64,000 nucleotides of DNA from Marivirga sericea (GTDB lineage: Bacteria; Bacteroidota; Bacteroidia; Cytophagales; Cyclobacteriaceae), in assembly GCF_900177665.1 (NCBI RefSeq), contig NZ_FXAW01000007.1, forward strand, positions 124,001-188,000, in the 5' to 3' direction. The translations under genes were made by a program, and so were the position numbers. Positions 9,004 through 18,033 of the stretch are shown here, piece by piece; position 1 is the stretch's first letter, and the number at the start of each line of letters is the position of its first letter. The notes beneath the pieces are model-generated. The model did not search any database, had not been told where the DNA came from, and saw only the letters and a program-made list of their open reading frames with translations.

Positions 9004-9732
9004 TTGGAAGTATTAGGCATTGACATCGGGGGCTCCGGAATGAAAGCAGCCATTGTAGATTTGAAAACTGGTGAATTTACTACTAAGCGTAAACGATTTA
9101 AGACTCCACAACCAGCTACTCCTGAGGCGATGATGGATACTGTTGTAAAACTTCAAAAACACTTTAACTGGTCGGGACCTATCGGCTGTGGCTTTCCGGC
9201 TGCAATTATAAATGGGACTGTGAAAACTGCTTCCAATATTGACAAAAGCTGGATAGACAAGCCGCTAGCTAATATGATTAGAAAAGCTACTGGTTGTGCC
9301 ACACGTGTTATGAATGATGTAGATGTTGCAGGCTTGGCGGAGATGAGATTTGGAGCTGGAAAAGGACATGATGGAACGGTTTTGGTCTTGGCCCTAGGGA
9401 CAGGGATTGGTTCTGCATTATTCCATAATCAACAAATCATGCCCAATACAGAATTGGGACACATTCAGTTTAAGGGAGATATTGCCGAGGCATATGCAGC
9501 CAATTCCATAAGAGAAAACGAAGACCTAAGCTGGGAAGTTTGGGGCAAACGATTGAATCAGTACTTGGTGGAAGTACATAAATTATTTTGGCCTGATTTA
9601 ATCATTATTGGTGGTGGAGTCAGCAAGAAATTTGAAAAGTATGACCGGTTTATTGATAAAAAGCTTAATGTGATTCCTGCCGAATTAAAAAATCAAGCGG
9701 GAATAGTAGGAGCTGCAAGTCAGTTTTTATAA
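9004..9732 (+). CDS. ppgK: ROK-family kinase, polyphosphate glucokinase-like
   Basis: A 242-residue sugar kinase. The N-terminal phosphate loop is LGIDIGGSGMKAAIVD. The second ATPase motif is VLALGTGIGSALF, followed by ELGHIQ (the ROK catalytic and substrate region). Near the C-terminus is LIIIGGGVSKKFEKY. This arrangement matches the short PpgK-type ROK enzymes, which phosphorylate glucose with polyphosphate and/or ATP. Phosphoryl donor choice cannot be read from sequence alone. No ATG gives the full loop motif, so I use the TTG at 9004. Downstream convergent gene ends lie 13 nt away. Confidence 0.82.
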   Translation: MEVLGIDIGGSGMKAAIVDLKTGEFTTKRKRFKTPQPATPEAMMDTVVKLQKHFNWSGPIGCGFPAAIINGTVKTASNIDKSWIDKPLANMIRKATGCATRVMNDVDVAGLAEMRFGAGKGHDGTVLVLALGTGIGSALFHNQQIMPNTELGHIQFKGDIAEAYAANSIRENEDLSWEVWGKRLNQYLVEVHKLFWPDLIIIGGGVSKKFEKYDRFIDKKLNVIPAELKNQAGIVGAASQFL

Positions 9733-9745
9733 GCACTCACTTAGC

Positions 9746-10798
9746 TTATTCTACAGGATAGCCGGTTAGTACATAATTATAATTTTCAAAGTCCTTTTTT
9801 AGATTCAAATATTCTTTATCTCCTGTTAATTCAAATAAAGTATAATACAGTAAAGAAGATAAGTGCTGTCCACCATCATTATTCCGAATATAGTCTAGCG
9901 CTTTTTTAACAATTTTGATTTTTTCAGACCGGATACCTTCGCCAAATTTTGATTTTTCAACGGCATTATAAGTTATTCCGTATTTTTTGAAGTAGATTTT
10001 GTCTGCTGCTATTAATTCTTGAATCAGTTCTGCAACTAACTCGCTCTCTTTATTTTTAGCTAAGTTGGATTCAATCAACAATTCATAAAATTTTAAATTA
10101 TTTGGATATAACCTATGAAGCATTCTAGCATACTTATAGGCTGAATCTGGCTTATTCTCTAGTCTTAAATTAATATGTGATAAATATATCAAGGCCTCGG
10201 TTTTTGCTATGCTCTCGCCTTTAGCCACCTCTTGCAACCACCTCAGGCCAACTACTTTATTCCCTTCCTTAAAAAACCACATCATGGGTTCATAAAGAGG
10301 ATTTTCAGACCGATAATAGTGATAAAAATAGTGATACAGACCAGATAGAAATAGCAACTCTTGTTGTTCCGGCTGCTCCTCTAAATTATTTTTAACAATA
10401 TTGTACACCTTTGCCCCTTGCTGAAACGCTTTATAATAGTTTCCTTGATTATAATTAAACTCTGCCTTCAGCAAAGCACTGTTAACATAAAGATGATTAA
10501 GCCCCTTCTTATCATTCTCGACATCTGTGGCTTCTAAATACTCATTGTAAGCATTTAAAATATCCTCTTCCTGCTGGTGCATTGGTAAATAGTACCATCG
10601 CATATAATGAGATTTCAGGAAATTGTACCGGCCGCTTTCTTCTGTGCTATCAATATTAGAAATAACTTTACTGGCTTCAAAGAATTGGAAATTGTAGAGA
10701 TAGTTGAAAAACTGCTGGTCCTCACTGTGATTAATCTGAGAAAATGAAGGCAATTGGAGGGTAAAAATTAGAAAAATGGAGAGCCAGTAAACTTTCAT
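9746..10798 (-). CDS. Exported TPR-like protein, function unknown
   Basis: I chose the ATG at 10798, which gives a Sec signal peptide (MKVYWLSIFLIFTLQLPSFSQ). The longer frame to 10855 adds a non-hydrophobic extension overlapping the neighbour. The mature 330 or so residues are alpha-helical with repeated aromatic and Leu spacing of TPR type (for example YNQGNYYKAFQQGAKVYN and KPDSAYKYARMLHRLYP). No catalytic motif is visible. It is the last gene of the five-gene minus-strand operon with the LolA-like and YidD-like proteins, starting 13 nt after the preceding stop. Its likely site is the periplasm or the outer-membrane face. Confidence 0.72.
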   Translation of the reverse strand: MKVYWLSIFLIFTLQLPSFSQINHSEDQQFFNYLYNFQFFEASKVISNIDSTEESGRYNFLKSHYMRWYYLPMHQQEEDILNAYNEYLEATDVENDKKGLNHLYVNSALLKAEFNYNQGNYYKAFQQGAKVYNIVKNNLEEQPEQQELLFLSGLYHYFYHYYRSENPLYEPMMWFFKEGNKVVGLRWLQEVAKGESIAKTEALIYLSHINLRLENKPDSAYKYARMLHRLYPNNLKFYELLIESNLAKNKESELVAELIQELIAADKIYFKKYGITYNAVEKSKFGEGIRSEKIKIVKKALDYIRNNDGGQHLSSLLYYTLFELTGDKEYLNLKKDFENYNYVLTGYPVE

Positions 10799-10811
10799 GT
10801 GTGACCAATTA

Positions 10812-11657
10812 TTAAAACAATGCAGGATGCAATTGAAGGATTTCACCATAAGCATTTGCTCTATATTCCCTTTGTTTTTCCAATGCAGTTTCCTTCGCTT
10901 TCATATACCCTCCTTTGTGGTATCGTTGAAACCAAGGTAACACTACTACATAACCTTCGACCAATGAAAACTGAACGATGTAATTAAAATATAAACCAAC
11001 TAATGATGCGGATAAAGCCAAAGAGTTTAGGCCATCTTTCCAATTGCCATATAAAATCTGGCCAGTTCCTGGCACGAAAACACTCATCCACATGGCTAAA
11101 TTAGGTTTAACCTTTTCTGCCTTTTGGTTATAGATTTCAATAGTAGAGTATCCTACATTTGAGGTCAAATTCATATCAATTATATATTCAGAAAAGATTT
11201 TGTCAAATTGCTCAAAATCTTCTTTGAGAAAATAAGCAATCGATTTATAATACTGTTTCTTGAATTTCGCCTCAGGTAAATTAAAGTCATTGATAGCAGT
11301 CAAAGAAATTATGGCTTGATTGAATTCTTTAATACTCAAATACGCCAGACATTTCTTAAAAATAATATCATTCCGTTTATTAATATCATTTTCCATAAAA
11401 CTGGCATTATCGTAAAATCTGATAGCTCTTTCAATATTGCCTTTCTTGAAATATGATTCTGCCAACTTCATATAAGTGTCTGAGGAAGTCTTCTCTTCGA
11501 AATAAATTGCTCTCTCATATGCTAATATACTATTAGTATAATTTCCAAGCTTAAACTGCTCTGCAGCAAACTGAAAGGTTTCGTCAATCGTTTGTGAATA
11601 CAAATGATGAAATGGACAAAAACTAATAACTAGAACGAATAATATCTTCTGCATCAT
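10812..11657 (-). CDS. Signal peptide-TPR-membrane protein with PGTGQ motif (paralogue 2)
   Basis: ATG codons at 11657 and 11654 both give a signal peptide (KILFVLVISFCPFHHLYSQ). The longer TTG start is unnecessary. Residues about 30-130 form TPR units (GNYTNSILAYERAIYFEE and KGNIERAIRFYDNASF). The C-terminus has the motif WMSVFVPGTGQILYGNWKDG followed by hydrophobic stretches, as in DUF5683-type membrane proteins. The upstream neighbour (11623-12444) has the same architecture and an equivalent PGSGKFYTGDYKDG motif, so the two are tandem paralogues. The genes overlap by 35 nt. Function is unknown. A scaffold for envelope assembly is only a guess. Confidence 0.75.
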   Translation of the reverse strand: MMQKILFVLVISFCPFHHLYSQTIDETFQFAAEQFKLGNYTNSILAYERAIYFEEKTSSDTYMKLAESYFKKGNIERAIRFYDNASFMENDINKRNDIIFKKCLAYLSIKEFNQAIISLTAINDFNLPEAKFKKQYYKSIAYFLKEDFEQFDKIFSEYIIDMNLTSNVGYSTIEIYNQKAEKVKPNLAMWMSVFVPGTGQILYGNWKDGLNSLALSASLVGLYFNYIVQFSLVEGYVVVLPWFQRYHKGGYMKAKETALEKQREYRANAYGEILQLHPALF

Positions 11658-12444
11658 TTTCAATTTCTAGCCAAAAATTTTGATTATAGACTTTTACGGC
11701 CTTTGCCGAGCCATAAATATTACCAGCATAAAACCCAGTAGATAAACCCGCGAATACCCATCCCACAGTAGATGAGGCACCATTCTTACTAAATCCTCTA
11801 TAAGATTGAAAGGCTGTACCTCCTACTACCAACAAACTAAAAATACCATCTTTATAATCACCTGTGTAAAATTTACCACTTCCTGGTAATACGGCAGACA
11901 TCAAGACAGATACCCAAGGTTTTTTAGGTTTGAATATGCTAACTTGTTTTGACAACCTATTTAAACCAGAAATTGAAGGTTGGTTGAAATTCAGTTGAGG
12001 AATCTTTACTTCTGCTTCCGCCCAATTCCCAGCCATAATATCTCGATGCAATTCATAAATATTTAATTTCTCTTTGTCTATTGGCAGATTTTCAGCGCTG
12101 CTGTCAAAACCTTCAAACCTTTTACCAAGAATGAGCATTTGAAGGTATAGTTCACCCATAGGATTGGGAAAATCACTTAATGAAGTATATAATGATTCTG
12201 TTCGTTTAATAGCTTTTTCTAATTCGCCATTCTCAAAATAGCTGCGAACCAACGCAATTTTTAATAAATCATTATTTTTCTCCATGAACAGCAACCTTTC
12301 ATATTCAACTGCTGATAGTTCATATTGCCCGCTCTTGAATAAATATGATGCAAATTCTTTACTTTTATTGACCGTATAAATGTCTTGAGAATAGCACAGG
12401 TTTGTAGTCCAAAGGAGTGTAAAAATTAAAAGAAATAATCTCAT
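11623..12444 (-). CDS. Signal peptide-TPR-membrane protein with PGSGK motif (paralogue 1)
   Basis: A 273-residue protein with signal peptide MRLFLLIFTLLWTTNLCYSQ. Helical repeats follow (SGQYELSAVEYERLLFMEKN and FENGELEKAIKRTESLYT). The C-terminal membrane region starts with VLMSAVLPGSGKFYTGDYKDGIFSLL and contains a second glycine-rich hydrophobic stretch. The start overlaps the YidD-like gene stop by 4 nt (ATGA) and the 3' end overlaps paralogue 2 by 35 nt. This points to coupled translation and probably to products made in fixed ratio. The P-G-x-G motif resembles DUF5683/TM2-like membrane hairpins. No enzyme function is visible. Confidence 0.76.
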   Translation of the reverse strand: MRLFLLIFTLLWTTNLCYSQDIYTVNKSKEFASYLFKSGQYELSAVEYERLLFMEKNNDLLKIALVRSYFENGELEKAIKRTESLYTSLSDFPNPMGELYLQMLILGKRFEGFDSSAENLPIDKEKLNIYELHRDIMAGNWAEAEVKIPQLNFNQPSISGLNRLSKQVSIFKPKKPWVSVLMSAVLPGSGKFYTGDYKDGIFSLLVVGGTAFQSYRGFSKNGASSTVGWVFAGLSTGFYAGNIYGSAKAVKVYNQNFWLEIENDAEDIIRSSY

Positions 12445-12857
12445 TGTACTTGTAGGGGATCTATCAAAAGACGAGTTTCAGGGTCAACCTCATATTTTTC
12501 TGGAGAAAGGGAATTACATCTTGACAATCTGTCGAAGCCGTTCATCATACCTTTTAATACCCCTTGTTTTTTCACTGCTTCTAAAGCATAAACGGAACAT
12601 GATGGGATGAAAGAGCAAGATTGCGCATCTTGAGAGGAAATAAATGATTTATAAAAAAGAAATAAGCCTGAAAAGACAAATTGGATTTCGTTAGTATTCA
12701 CATGAACGTGCTCATATTGATTTCGAACTTTTACTTTTTCGACCGTTGAATCATCATACTTAATTGCGCTTAAAACGGCTAATTCTTCTTCAACTTGAGA
12801 CCAGGACTGAAAGCCAAAGACACTAATCAATAAGGTCAACACGATACATCTCGTCAT
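12441..12857 (-). CDS. YidD-like protein with N-terminal signal peptide
   Basis: The YidD core is clear at the C-terminus: FYKSFISSQDAQSCSFIPSCSVYALEAV, then QGVLKGMMNGFDRLSRCN, with the three family cysteines. YidD family members are usually 70-90 residues, cytoplasmic, and encoded between rnpA and yidC. This one is 138 residues with an added signal peptide (MTRCIVLTLLISVFGFQSWSQ) and about 50 residues before the core. I chose the ATG at 12857. The longer frame to 12962 is inside the preceding gene and lacks a signal. It overlaps that gene by 35 nt and the next by 4 nt. Its role here is unknown. Confidence 0.8.
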   Translation of the reverse strand: MTRCIVLTLLISVFGFQSWSQVEEELAVLSAIKYDDSTVEKVKVRNQYEHVHVNTNEIQFVFSGLFLFYKSFISSQDAQSCSFIPSCSVYALEAVKKQGVLKGMMNGFDRLSRCNSLSPEKYEVDPETRLLIDPLQVQ

Positions 12858-13500
12858 TTTCAGACTCATCAATTTTGATATTACTAAAGGTTGTGATTTT
12901 ATAGTATTCTTCTCCGTAAAGGTAAGAAACTTGAATGATTTGTTGGGGAAATGGCAACCCATTTACACTTGTATAGTTTTTATAAAATCTTTTCCCCATT
13001 ATTTCACCATTAGGCTTAAATAAAACAATGCCGAACAATTGTTCATTTTTAAGCGATAAGATGGCTTTTCCCAACTTATCGCTTAATTCCTCTGGTGGTA
13101 GCCATTCAATGATAGTCTGGTCATCTGACTCTTCGATTGAATTTATGTAGTAACCCGCTTTATCTAACCCATAGTTTTTTAAATCCCCACTTAAAGCTAA
13201 ATTAAAGATGGTAAATTTGTTTGTATTGGGAGTGAAATTTTGACTCACAACTTTTTTATTTTCCAATACATACATTTGTGTGTCGGCCATCACTAATGTT
13301 TTACGTTCAGGAAAAGATACTTCATAAATCACTTTATTAATTACCTTATCAAAAAATACTTCCCCTTTGTAAAATTCCTTGCCATTGACTGTATTCTCTT
13401 TAATCGAGAAATCAGCCTCTACTCTAAAATAAGCTTGTGCATTTACGAACTGATTCAGTTGGAAAAAAATAATTGTCAAAATAAGAATTACTTTTCCCAT
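12823..13500 (-). CDS. LolA-like exported protein
   Basis: A 225-residue protein with signal peptide (MGKVILILTIIFFQLNQFVNAQ). ATG 13500 is preferred to the in-frame GTG three bases upstream. The body is rich in beta-strand patterns: FRVEADFSIKE, KVIYEVSFPERKTLVMADTQMYVLENK and KRFYKNYTSVNGLPFPQQII. This resembles the incomplete beta-barrel of LolA/LolB outer-membrane lipoprotein carriers. It is first in the operon with the YidD-like and TPR proteins. Sequence similarity to true LolA is weak by eye, so lipoprotein binding is an inference. Confidence 0.65.
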   Translation of the reverse strand: MGKVILILTIIFFQLNQFVNAQAYFRVEADFSIKENTVNGKEFYKGEVFFDKVINKVIYEVSFPERKTLVMADTQMYVLENKKVVSQNFTPNTNKFTIFNLALSGDLKNYGLDKAGYYINSIEESDDQTIIEWLPPEELSDKLGKAILSLKNEQLFGIVLFKPNGEIMGKRFYKNYTSVNGLPFPQQIIQVSYLYGEEYYKITTFSNIKIDESENDEMYRVDLID

Positions 13501-13544
13501 CACTTTTGTCCCTGCTTCATAGATAAAATACTTTCTAAAGCATC

Positions 13545-13970
13545 TTAGAAAAAGATACCAAAGCCACTACCTCCAAGTAACAAAAAGGAACCCACACCAA
13601 TTAAGTATGAAATTTTATGATCATTTCCTTTACTGTCATTTATCAAGACTGTAAAAATACCAACTGGCCAGCAACATAAACCCCAAGCAAAAGATCCCCA
13701 CTCGAAATTATCAATGGAAAATCCATTCTGACCCATCATCCCTTCTGGTCCGTAAGAAAGATTCATACCATTCACTAATCCAGCATTCTCCTCGTAAATG
13801 TTATGGATGGTAACATTTTCATTCATAGAAACATAGGTTTCCAATTCATTTAATTCTGCAAATTCTGCATTGATTTTTGATTCATCTAGTTCAAATAAAT
13901 CAGCATTCGTTCCGTAGCTTAAAGATGTGAATACAAAACAAGCCAGAACAGCAAGTAGTAATTTTTTCAT
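13545..13970 (-). CDS. Unknown small exported/membrane protein
   Basis: A 141-residue protein with signal peptide MKKLLLAVLACFVFTSLSYG. A short acidic region follows, then a hydrophobic, glycine-rich half: a helix with WGLCCWPVGIFTVL, a charged loop NDSKGNDHKIS, and a final helix ending LLLGGSGFGIFF. The two helices could form a membrane hairpin. I do not recognise a family, though small CCWP-type proteins of this kind recur in Bacteroidota. It stands 42 nt upstream of the LolA-like gene on the same strand and may share its transcript. The stop codon lies in a 7-bp inverted repeat (13532-13551). Confidence 0.6.
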   Translation of the reverse strand: MKKLLLAVLACFVFTSLSYGTNADLFELDESKINAEFAELNELETYVSMNENVTIHNIYEENAGLVNGMNLSYGPEGMMGQNGFSIDNFEWGSFAWGLCCWPVGIFTVLINDSKGNDHKISYLIGVGSFLLLGGSGFGIFF

Positions 13971-14075
13971 GTCAAATAGTTTTAGGTTTAATTATATTTT
14001 AAATAAATAAACGACTATTAAATTAAAATTGCAAAAAGGACTATTGTTTTTTAGCTAAAAGATTGAATTATTACA

Positions 14076-15260
14076 TTAAATAACTACCCCCCTTGGTATA
14101 TCAATCGGCAATCTGCTCAGTAACTCATAATTCAATTGATTACTTAGCTCCCCAAAACTTGCCACGGTCACCTTAACTTTGCCGGTGCTGCCAATTAGAA
14201 TTACTTCATCTCCTTTCCCTACATTTTTACATTCCGTTACGTTAATAATCATCAAGTTCATATTGACTGTACTAATTACAGCCACTCTCTTACCATTTAC
14301 GATTACTCTACCTTGGTTGCTCAATGAGCGAGCAAAACCGTAGGCATATCCAACCGGAACAGTAGCTATCTTCATTTTCTTCGGAGCTTGATAACTAGTG
14401 CCGTAGCCAATAAATTCTCCCACTGGCACTTCTTTAACTGACATAATTTTACTTCGCCAACTAATGACGCGCTTAAGGGGATGCCTTACTTTACGTACGC
14501 CCTCTTGTCCATAACCATTACTTCGTTGATACGCAATCAAGGTCTCTTGACTTGGCCAAAAACCATACAACAAAATACCGATCCGAACCATATCCATTTG
14601 AGTTTCCGGATAAGACATTGCAGCTGCAGAACAGGCGGTATGTTTCCTTTTTGGAATCAATTCGTTTTCTGTAAATTGCTTATAAATCTTTTTGTAAGTG
14701 TCAATTTGATCCATCACCCTTAAGTAATTTGTGATACTTTCTGCTCCAGCATAATGCGTACAAAGACCCTCCAAGGTAATATGATCTAAGTTATCCTTGA
14801 CCACTTTTATCACTTCTTCAAGATAATTCTCTTCAAATCCAGTACGATTCATTCCTGTTTCTACCTCAATATGAATTCTGGCTTTAATATTAAGAAGCTT
14901 GGCAAAATGAATTGCAGCTTTTAATCTCCCCATCTCAAAAACGTAAAACTCTATGCCATTCTTAATAGCCCACTCTGTCTCTTCATCTTCCATCCAGCCC
15001 ATTATCATGATATCCGTAGTTGGCTTCTTGACTTGGCAAACTTGCTGAGCTTCTTGAGTGGAGAACACTGACAGGTGCCTCACTCCTGCTGACTCAAATA
15101 AAGGAACCATGAATTCGATGCCGTGGCCATATGCATTACCTTTCAAAACAGCAGAAAGCAATACATTATCGGCTAACTTTTTTTTGACAAAACGCACATT
15201 TTGCCGAACAGCACTCTTACTTAAACTTATACTAGATGTACTAAATATGTTTTCGCTCAT
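14076..15260 (-). CDS. alr: Alanine racemase, fold-type III PLP
   Basis: A 394-residue protein of normal length. The PLP lysine motif VLKGNAYGHG lies near residue 38. Other family segments are VETGMNRTGF, the HTACSAAAMSYPETQMDMVRIGILLYG segment (positions about 210-236), and the second-base tyrosine segment EFIGYGTSYQAP. The enzyme interconverts L- and D-alanine. It is the last gene of a minus-strand run that also has an Orr-like racemase, an amidohydrolase, a GNAT and a symporter, but a 93-nt gap separates it from the amidohydrolase. It could therefore serve peptidoglycan synthesis, the neighbouring catabolic genes, or both. Confidence 0.93.
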   Translation of the reverse strand: MSENIFSTSSISLSKSAVRQNVRFVKKKLADNVLLSAVLKGNAYGHGIEFMVPLFESAGVRHLSVFSTQEAQQVCQVKKPTTDIMIMGWMEDEETEWAIKNGIEFYVFEMGRLKAAIHFAKLLNIKARIHIEVETGMNRTGFEENYLEEVIKVVKDNLDHITLEGLCTHYAGAESITNYLRVMDQIDTYKKIYKQFTENELIPKRKHTACSAAAMSYPETQMDMVRIGILLYGFWPSQETLIAYQRSNGYGQEGVRKVRHPLKRVISWRSKIMSVKEVPVGEFIGYGTSYQAPKKMKIATVPVGYAYGFARSLSNQGRVIVNGKRVAVISTVNMNLMIINVTECKNVGKGDEVILIGSTGKVKVTVASFGELSNQLNYELLSRLPIDIPRGVVI

Positions 15261-15353
15261 ATTCTTCTATTTAGATTTGAAGCAAACAGATATTTTACAA
15301 AAAAGGCAATGAATAATGATTATCAAATCAAACAGAAGGTGCTAACACAGATG

Positions 15354-16502
15354 CTAATCTATCAAATCAAAGTATTTCATTAATCCAGCATACATTTGAA
15401 CACCTGATTCAATTATACTGTCAGGAAAATCATAAAATTCATCATGCAGGTGAGGGCAATCGTCACCAGCACCAACCCCAAAGAAACCTGTTTTATATTG
15501 GAGCTTATACTGTCCAAAATCCTCACTCCATTTAAAAGGAGTAATCAATTCTTTAAAATTAAGATCTATACCTGTTGCTGCCTGCTGCATTATATCGAAA
15601 GATTCCTCGCTATTAATTGTGGCTGGGAAAACTTCCGTATAAGATATTTCACACCCCAATCCATCATCTTCACAATATTTGTGGACCAAGTTTTCAGCTT
15701 CATCAATGAGAAAGGACATATCCTCATCCCTCATTGCTCTTAGTGTGACTCTTATTTCGCCATAACCAGGGCTCGTTCCAAATGCGATTTCTCCCAGCTC
15801 GCTATGGATAACCGTTGCTAAGGTTAAATCTGAAAAATCAATTGTTCGATGAATATGTGTTATTTCAGTAGAAATCTTTGCCATTGCAAGTACTGGGCTT
15901 ATTCCAAATTCCGGCTCAGCAGCATGACTCGTTTTTCCAAATATTTTAACAACCATCCCTCTCGAAGCAGCTGCAAAAGTTCCCTTTTTAGAAACAATTT
16001 CACCTTTCGGAAAAGCAGGAAGGTTATGGAGTCCGAACAGGTAATCAAGTTGTATGTCAAGAGCTTTTAAGCCCTTATTTATTCTTTCAGCACCTTCACC
16101 TGTTTCTTCAGCTGGTTGAAAAATTAAATAGACATTCCCTCTCTTTAAAGCATATTGCTTTAGATATGAAGCTACTCCCGCCACCATAGTCATATGACCA
16201 TCATGTCCACATTTATGGGAAACATGTGGGGTTTTAGATTCATATTCTAAATGAATGGTTTCTTCTATATGCAAAGCATCTAAATCTGCCCGAAATCCTA
16301 TACTTTGACCGTCTTCTTTACCTTTAAACAAAGCGATTACGCCATGTCCTCCAACATTTTTCCAAATATGGTCAGCGTTATACTTTTCAAGAAAGTCTAC
16401 AATTATTTTTGCAGTCTTCTCCTCTTGATTGGCTACTTCTGCATGAGCATGCAAGTGATGTCGTAATGTGACTAGCTCATCTAAATTAAGCTTCAAATCC
16501 AT
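15354..16502 (-). CDS. M20-family amidohydrolase (N-acyl amino-acid hydrolase type)
   Basis: A 382-residue metallopeptidase-fold protein. Zinc-ligand motifs are HKCGHDGHMTMV with its upstream FRADLDALHIEE, PAEETGEGAERI for the catalytic Glu pair, and a C-terminal GAGDDCPHLHDEFYDFPD carrying the last His. The dimerisation lid domain sits in the middle. No signal peptide is visible, so it is cytoplasmic. Family members release amino acids from N-acyl, hippuryl or similar conjugates. It lies 16 nt downstream of the Orr-like racemase and so probably acts on the same imported compound. Confidence 0.87.
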   Translation of the reverse strand: MDLKLNLDELVTLRHHLHAHAEVANQEEKTAKIIVDFLEKYNADHIWKNVGGHGVIALFKGKEDGQSIGFRADLDALHIEETIHLEYESKTPHVSHKCGHDGHMTMVAGVASYLKQYALKRGNVYLIFQPAEETGEGAERINKGLKALDIQLDYLFGLHNLPAFPKGEIVSKKGTFAAASRGMVVKIFGKTSHAAEPEFGISPVLAMAKISTEITHIHRTIDFSDLTLATVIHSELGEIAFGTSPGYGEIRVTLRAMRDEDMSFLIDEAENLVHKYCEDDGLGCEISYTEVFPATINSEESFDIMQQAATGIDLNFKELITPFKWSEDFGQYKLQYKTGFFGVGAGDDCPHLHDEFYDFPDSIIESGVQMYAGLMKYFDLID

Positions 16503-16518
16503 ACCACAAACTTAAAAC

Positions 16519-17589
16519 TTATTCTACTGTTTTCTCAATATAATTGGAATTTAGAATCCCTAAAGCACCCATATATTTCACCTTGAAATTAATCAAATCC
16601 CCCACTTTCCTTTTCATATTATTATCTCCTAAGTCGATCACGATCATGTCTGAACTGGAACCTACAATTTCGAAATCATAGCCTTCCAAAATCAAATATT
16701 TTGGATCAATATCCAGTACTCCAATATCTAAAATCGCTCTAAAACTGGTTTCACCATACAATGACTCATCTATTTGAGTAGTTTCTCCTTGCGGATTTGC
16801 TGCCATTTCACCCATAGGGACTTTAGGCTTCTCAGTAATCTCAATGATTTCTGTAAATAGCTCAAGGCAATCATCATGCATTCCTTCTATGGTAGTCTCT
16901 TCAAAAAGATTTGCTCCAAAATAAAGTGTCTCTCCTATTCTAAAGTGATTAACACCTGCAGGGATTTGCTTATTCATGATTAAAGGAATAGTAACAGAAG
17001 TACCTCCTGAAACTAAAGGCAATTTCCTATTGAATTTCAGTTCAATTATCTGCTTATAAAGACTTAATTGTATAAGCTTGTCTTGAGAAGGTAAAACACC
17101 ATGCAGACAGTTTAAATTAGTCCCTATTCCTTCAATTTGAATATTTGGAAGCTCGAACACCTTCGCGTAAAAATCAATTAAATGATCTCCCATTACGCCT
17201 TCACGTAAATCACCAGTTTCCACCATAATAATTACCTTATGTGTCTTATTTTGACGAACTGCCTCATCTGAGAGAAGTTTGAGGGTATAATATTCGGTAT
17301 TCATGCTCATGTCAGCATAGCGTACAATATCAGGAATACTTCTTTTCGCTGGCGGCTTGATGTAGCAGGTTTTAACAGTGGAATCTATCTCTTTTACCTT
17401 CTGAAGGTTTTTTATACGAGAATCGTGAATTTCCCTGAACCCTAAATTTATGACTTCCTTTAAATAAAGTTCATTACCGCAAAACAGTTTAGTTACCGCT
17501 CCCCAATCTAGGTTGTTCTCTGTAAAAAGTTTATGTAAAAAATCAAAGTTATGTTTAAGTTTATCCTTGTATAATTTTAAAAATGCCAT
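16519..17589 (-). CDS. Orr-like PLP amino-acid racemase
   Basis: A 356-residue fold-type III PLP protein. The predicted PLP lysine is in WGAVTKLFCGN (about residue 33). Other motifs are IHDSRIKNLQK, MVETGDLREGVMGD, the phosphate-binding VSGGTSVTIPLI, and NHFRIGETLYFGANL. These match the ornithine racemase/YhfX group of the alanine-racemase N-domain superfamily rather than canonical Alr. It starts 2 nt after the GNAT gene. The amino acid racemised cannot be told from sequence. Ornithine, lysine or another imported D-amino acid are candidates. Confidence 0.82.
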   Translation of the reverse strand: MAFLKLYKDKLKHNFDFLHKLFTENNLDWGAVTKLFCGNELYLKEVINLGFREIHDSRIKNLQKVKEIDSTVKTCYIKPPAKRSIPDIVRYADMSMNTEYYTLKLLSDEAVRQNKTHKVIIMVETGDLREGVMGDHLIDFYAKVFELPNIQIEGIGTNLNCLHGVLPSQDKLIQLSLYKQIIELKFNRKLPLVSGGTSVTIPLIMNKQIPAGVNHFRIGETLYFGANLFEETTIEGMHDDCLELFTEIIEITEKPKVPMGEMAANPQGETTQIDESLYGETSFRAILDIGVLDIDPKYLILEGYDFEIVGSSSDMIVIDLGDNNMKRKVGDLINFKVKYMGALGILNSNYIEKTVE

Positions 17590-17591
17590 GT

Positions 17592-18029
17592 TTAGTTTTT
17601 TAACCTCATCTCCAAATATTTGTTGGTGAAGCCTAATTTCTCATATAAAAATTTGGCAGGATTTTCTGGTTCAACATGAAGGGCAATATCTCCTTTAGCT
17701 GTATTGATTGCTTTTTTCATCAGCTCTTTCCCAACTCCTTTACCCCTCTGGTCTGAATGAACAGCGATGTACACCAATATGTTTTCAGGAATGTAACCTG
17801 ACATACCTGTTTGATTAACCACAACTGCTCCTTTTATACTTCCACTTTCCCTCGCTAAAACTACAAAACCACCCTGATGACCAAATGAACTAAGTGCGTA
17901 ATCCAGACATTTCATAATGTCATCTTTGGAATCACCAAATTCATCAAGATGAGTATGCAGAAAATCTGCAATCTCGTTTTTCTGTAAAGTTGTTGCTGAG
18001 TCTATTGAAGTTAAAGTTTGAAATTCCAT
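17592..18029 (-). CDS. GNAT-family N-acetyltransferase
   Basis: A 145-residue single-domain GNAT. The acetyl-CoA motif is VYIAVHSDQRGKGVGKELMKKAI, preceded by the beta-strands GGFVVLARESGSIKGAVVVN and followed by FLYEKLGFTNKYLEMRL. It sits between the symporter (4 nt) and the Orr-like racemase (2 nt) in a compact operon. The neighbouring amidohydrolase suggests an acylation/deacylation pair for the same substrate, but that is inference. Confidence 0.85.
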   Translation of the reverse strand: MEFQTLTSIDSATTLQKNEIADFLHTHLDEFGDSKDDIMKCLDYALSSFGHQGGFVVLARESGSIKGAVVVNQTGMSGYIPENILVYIAVHSDQRGKGVGKELMKKAINTAKGDIALHVEPENPAKFLYEKLGFTNKYLEMRLKN

Positions 18030-18033
18030 GTAA

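Noticed and set aside
13532-13551. 7-bp inverted repeat TTTCTAA/TTAGAAA at the end of the small membrane-protein gene
   Set aside because: The stem is AT-rich and weak, with no convincing T-run. It was not called a terminator.
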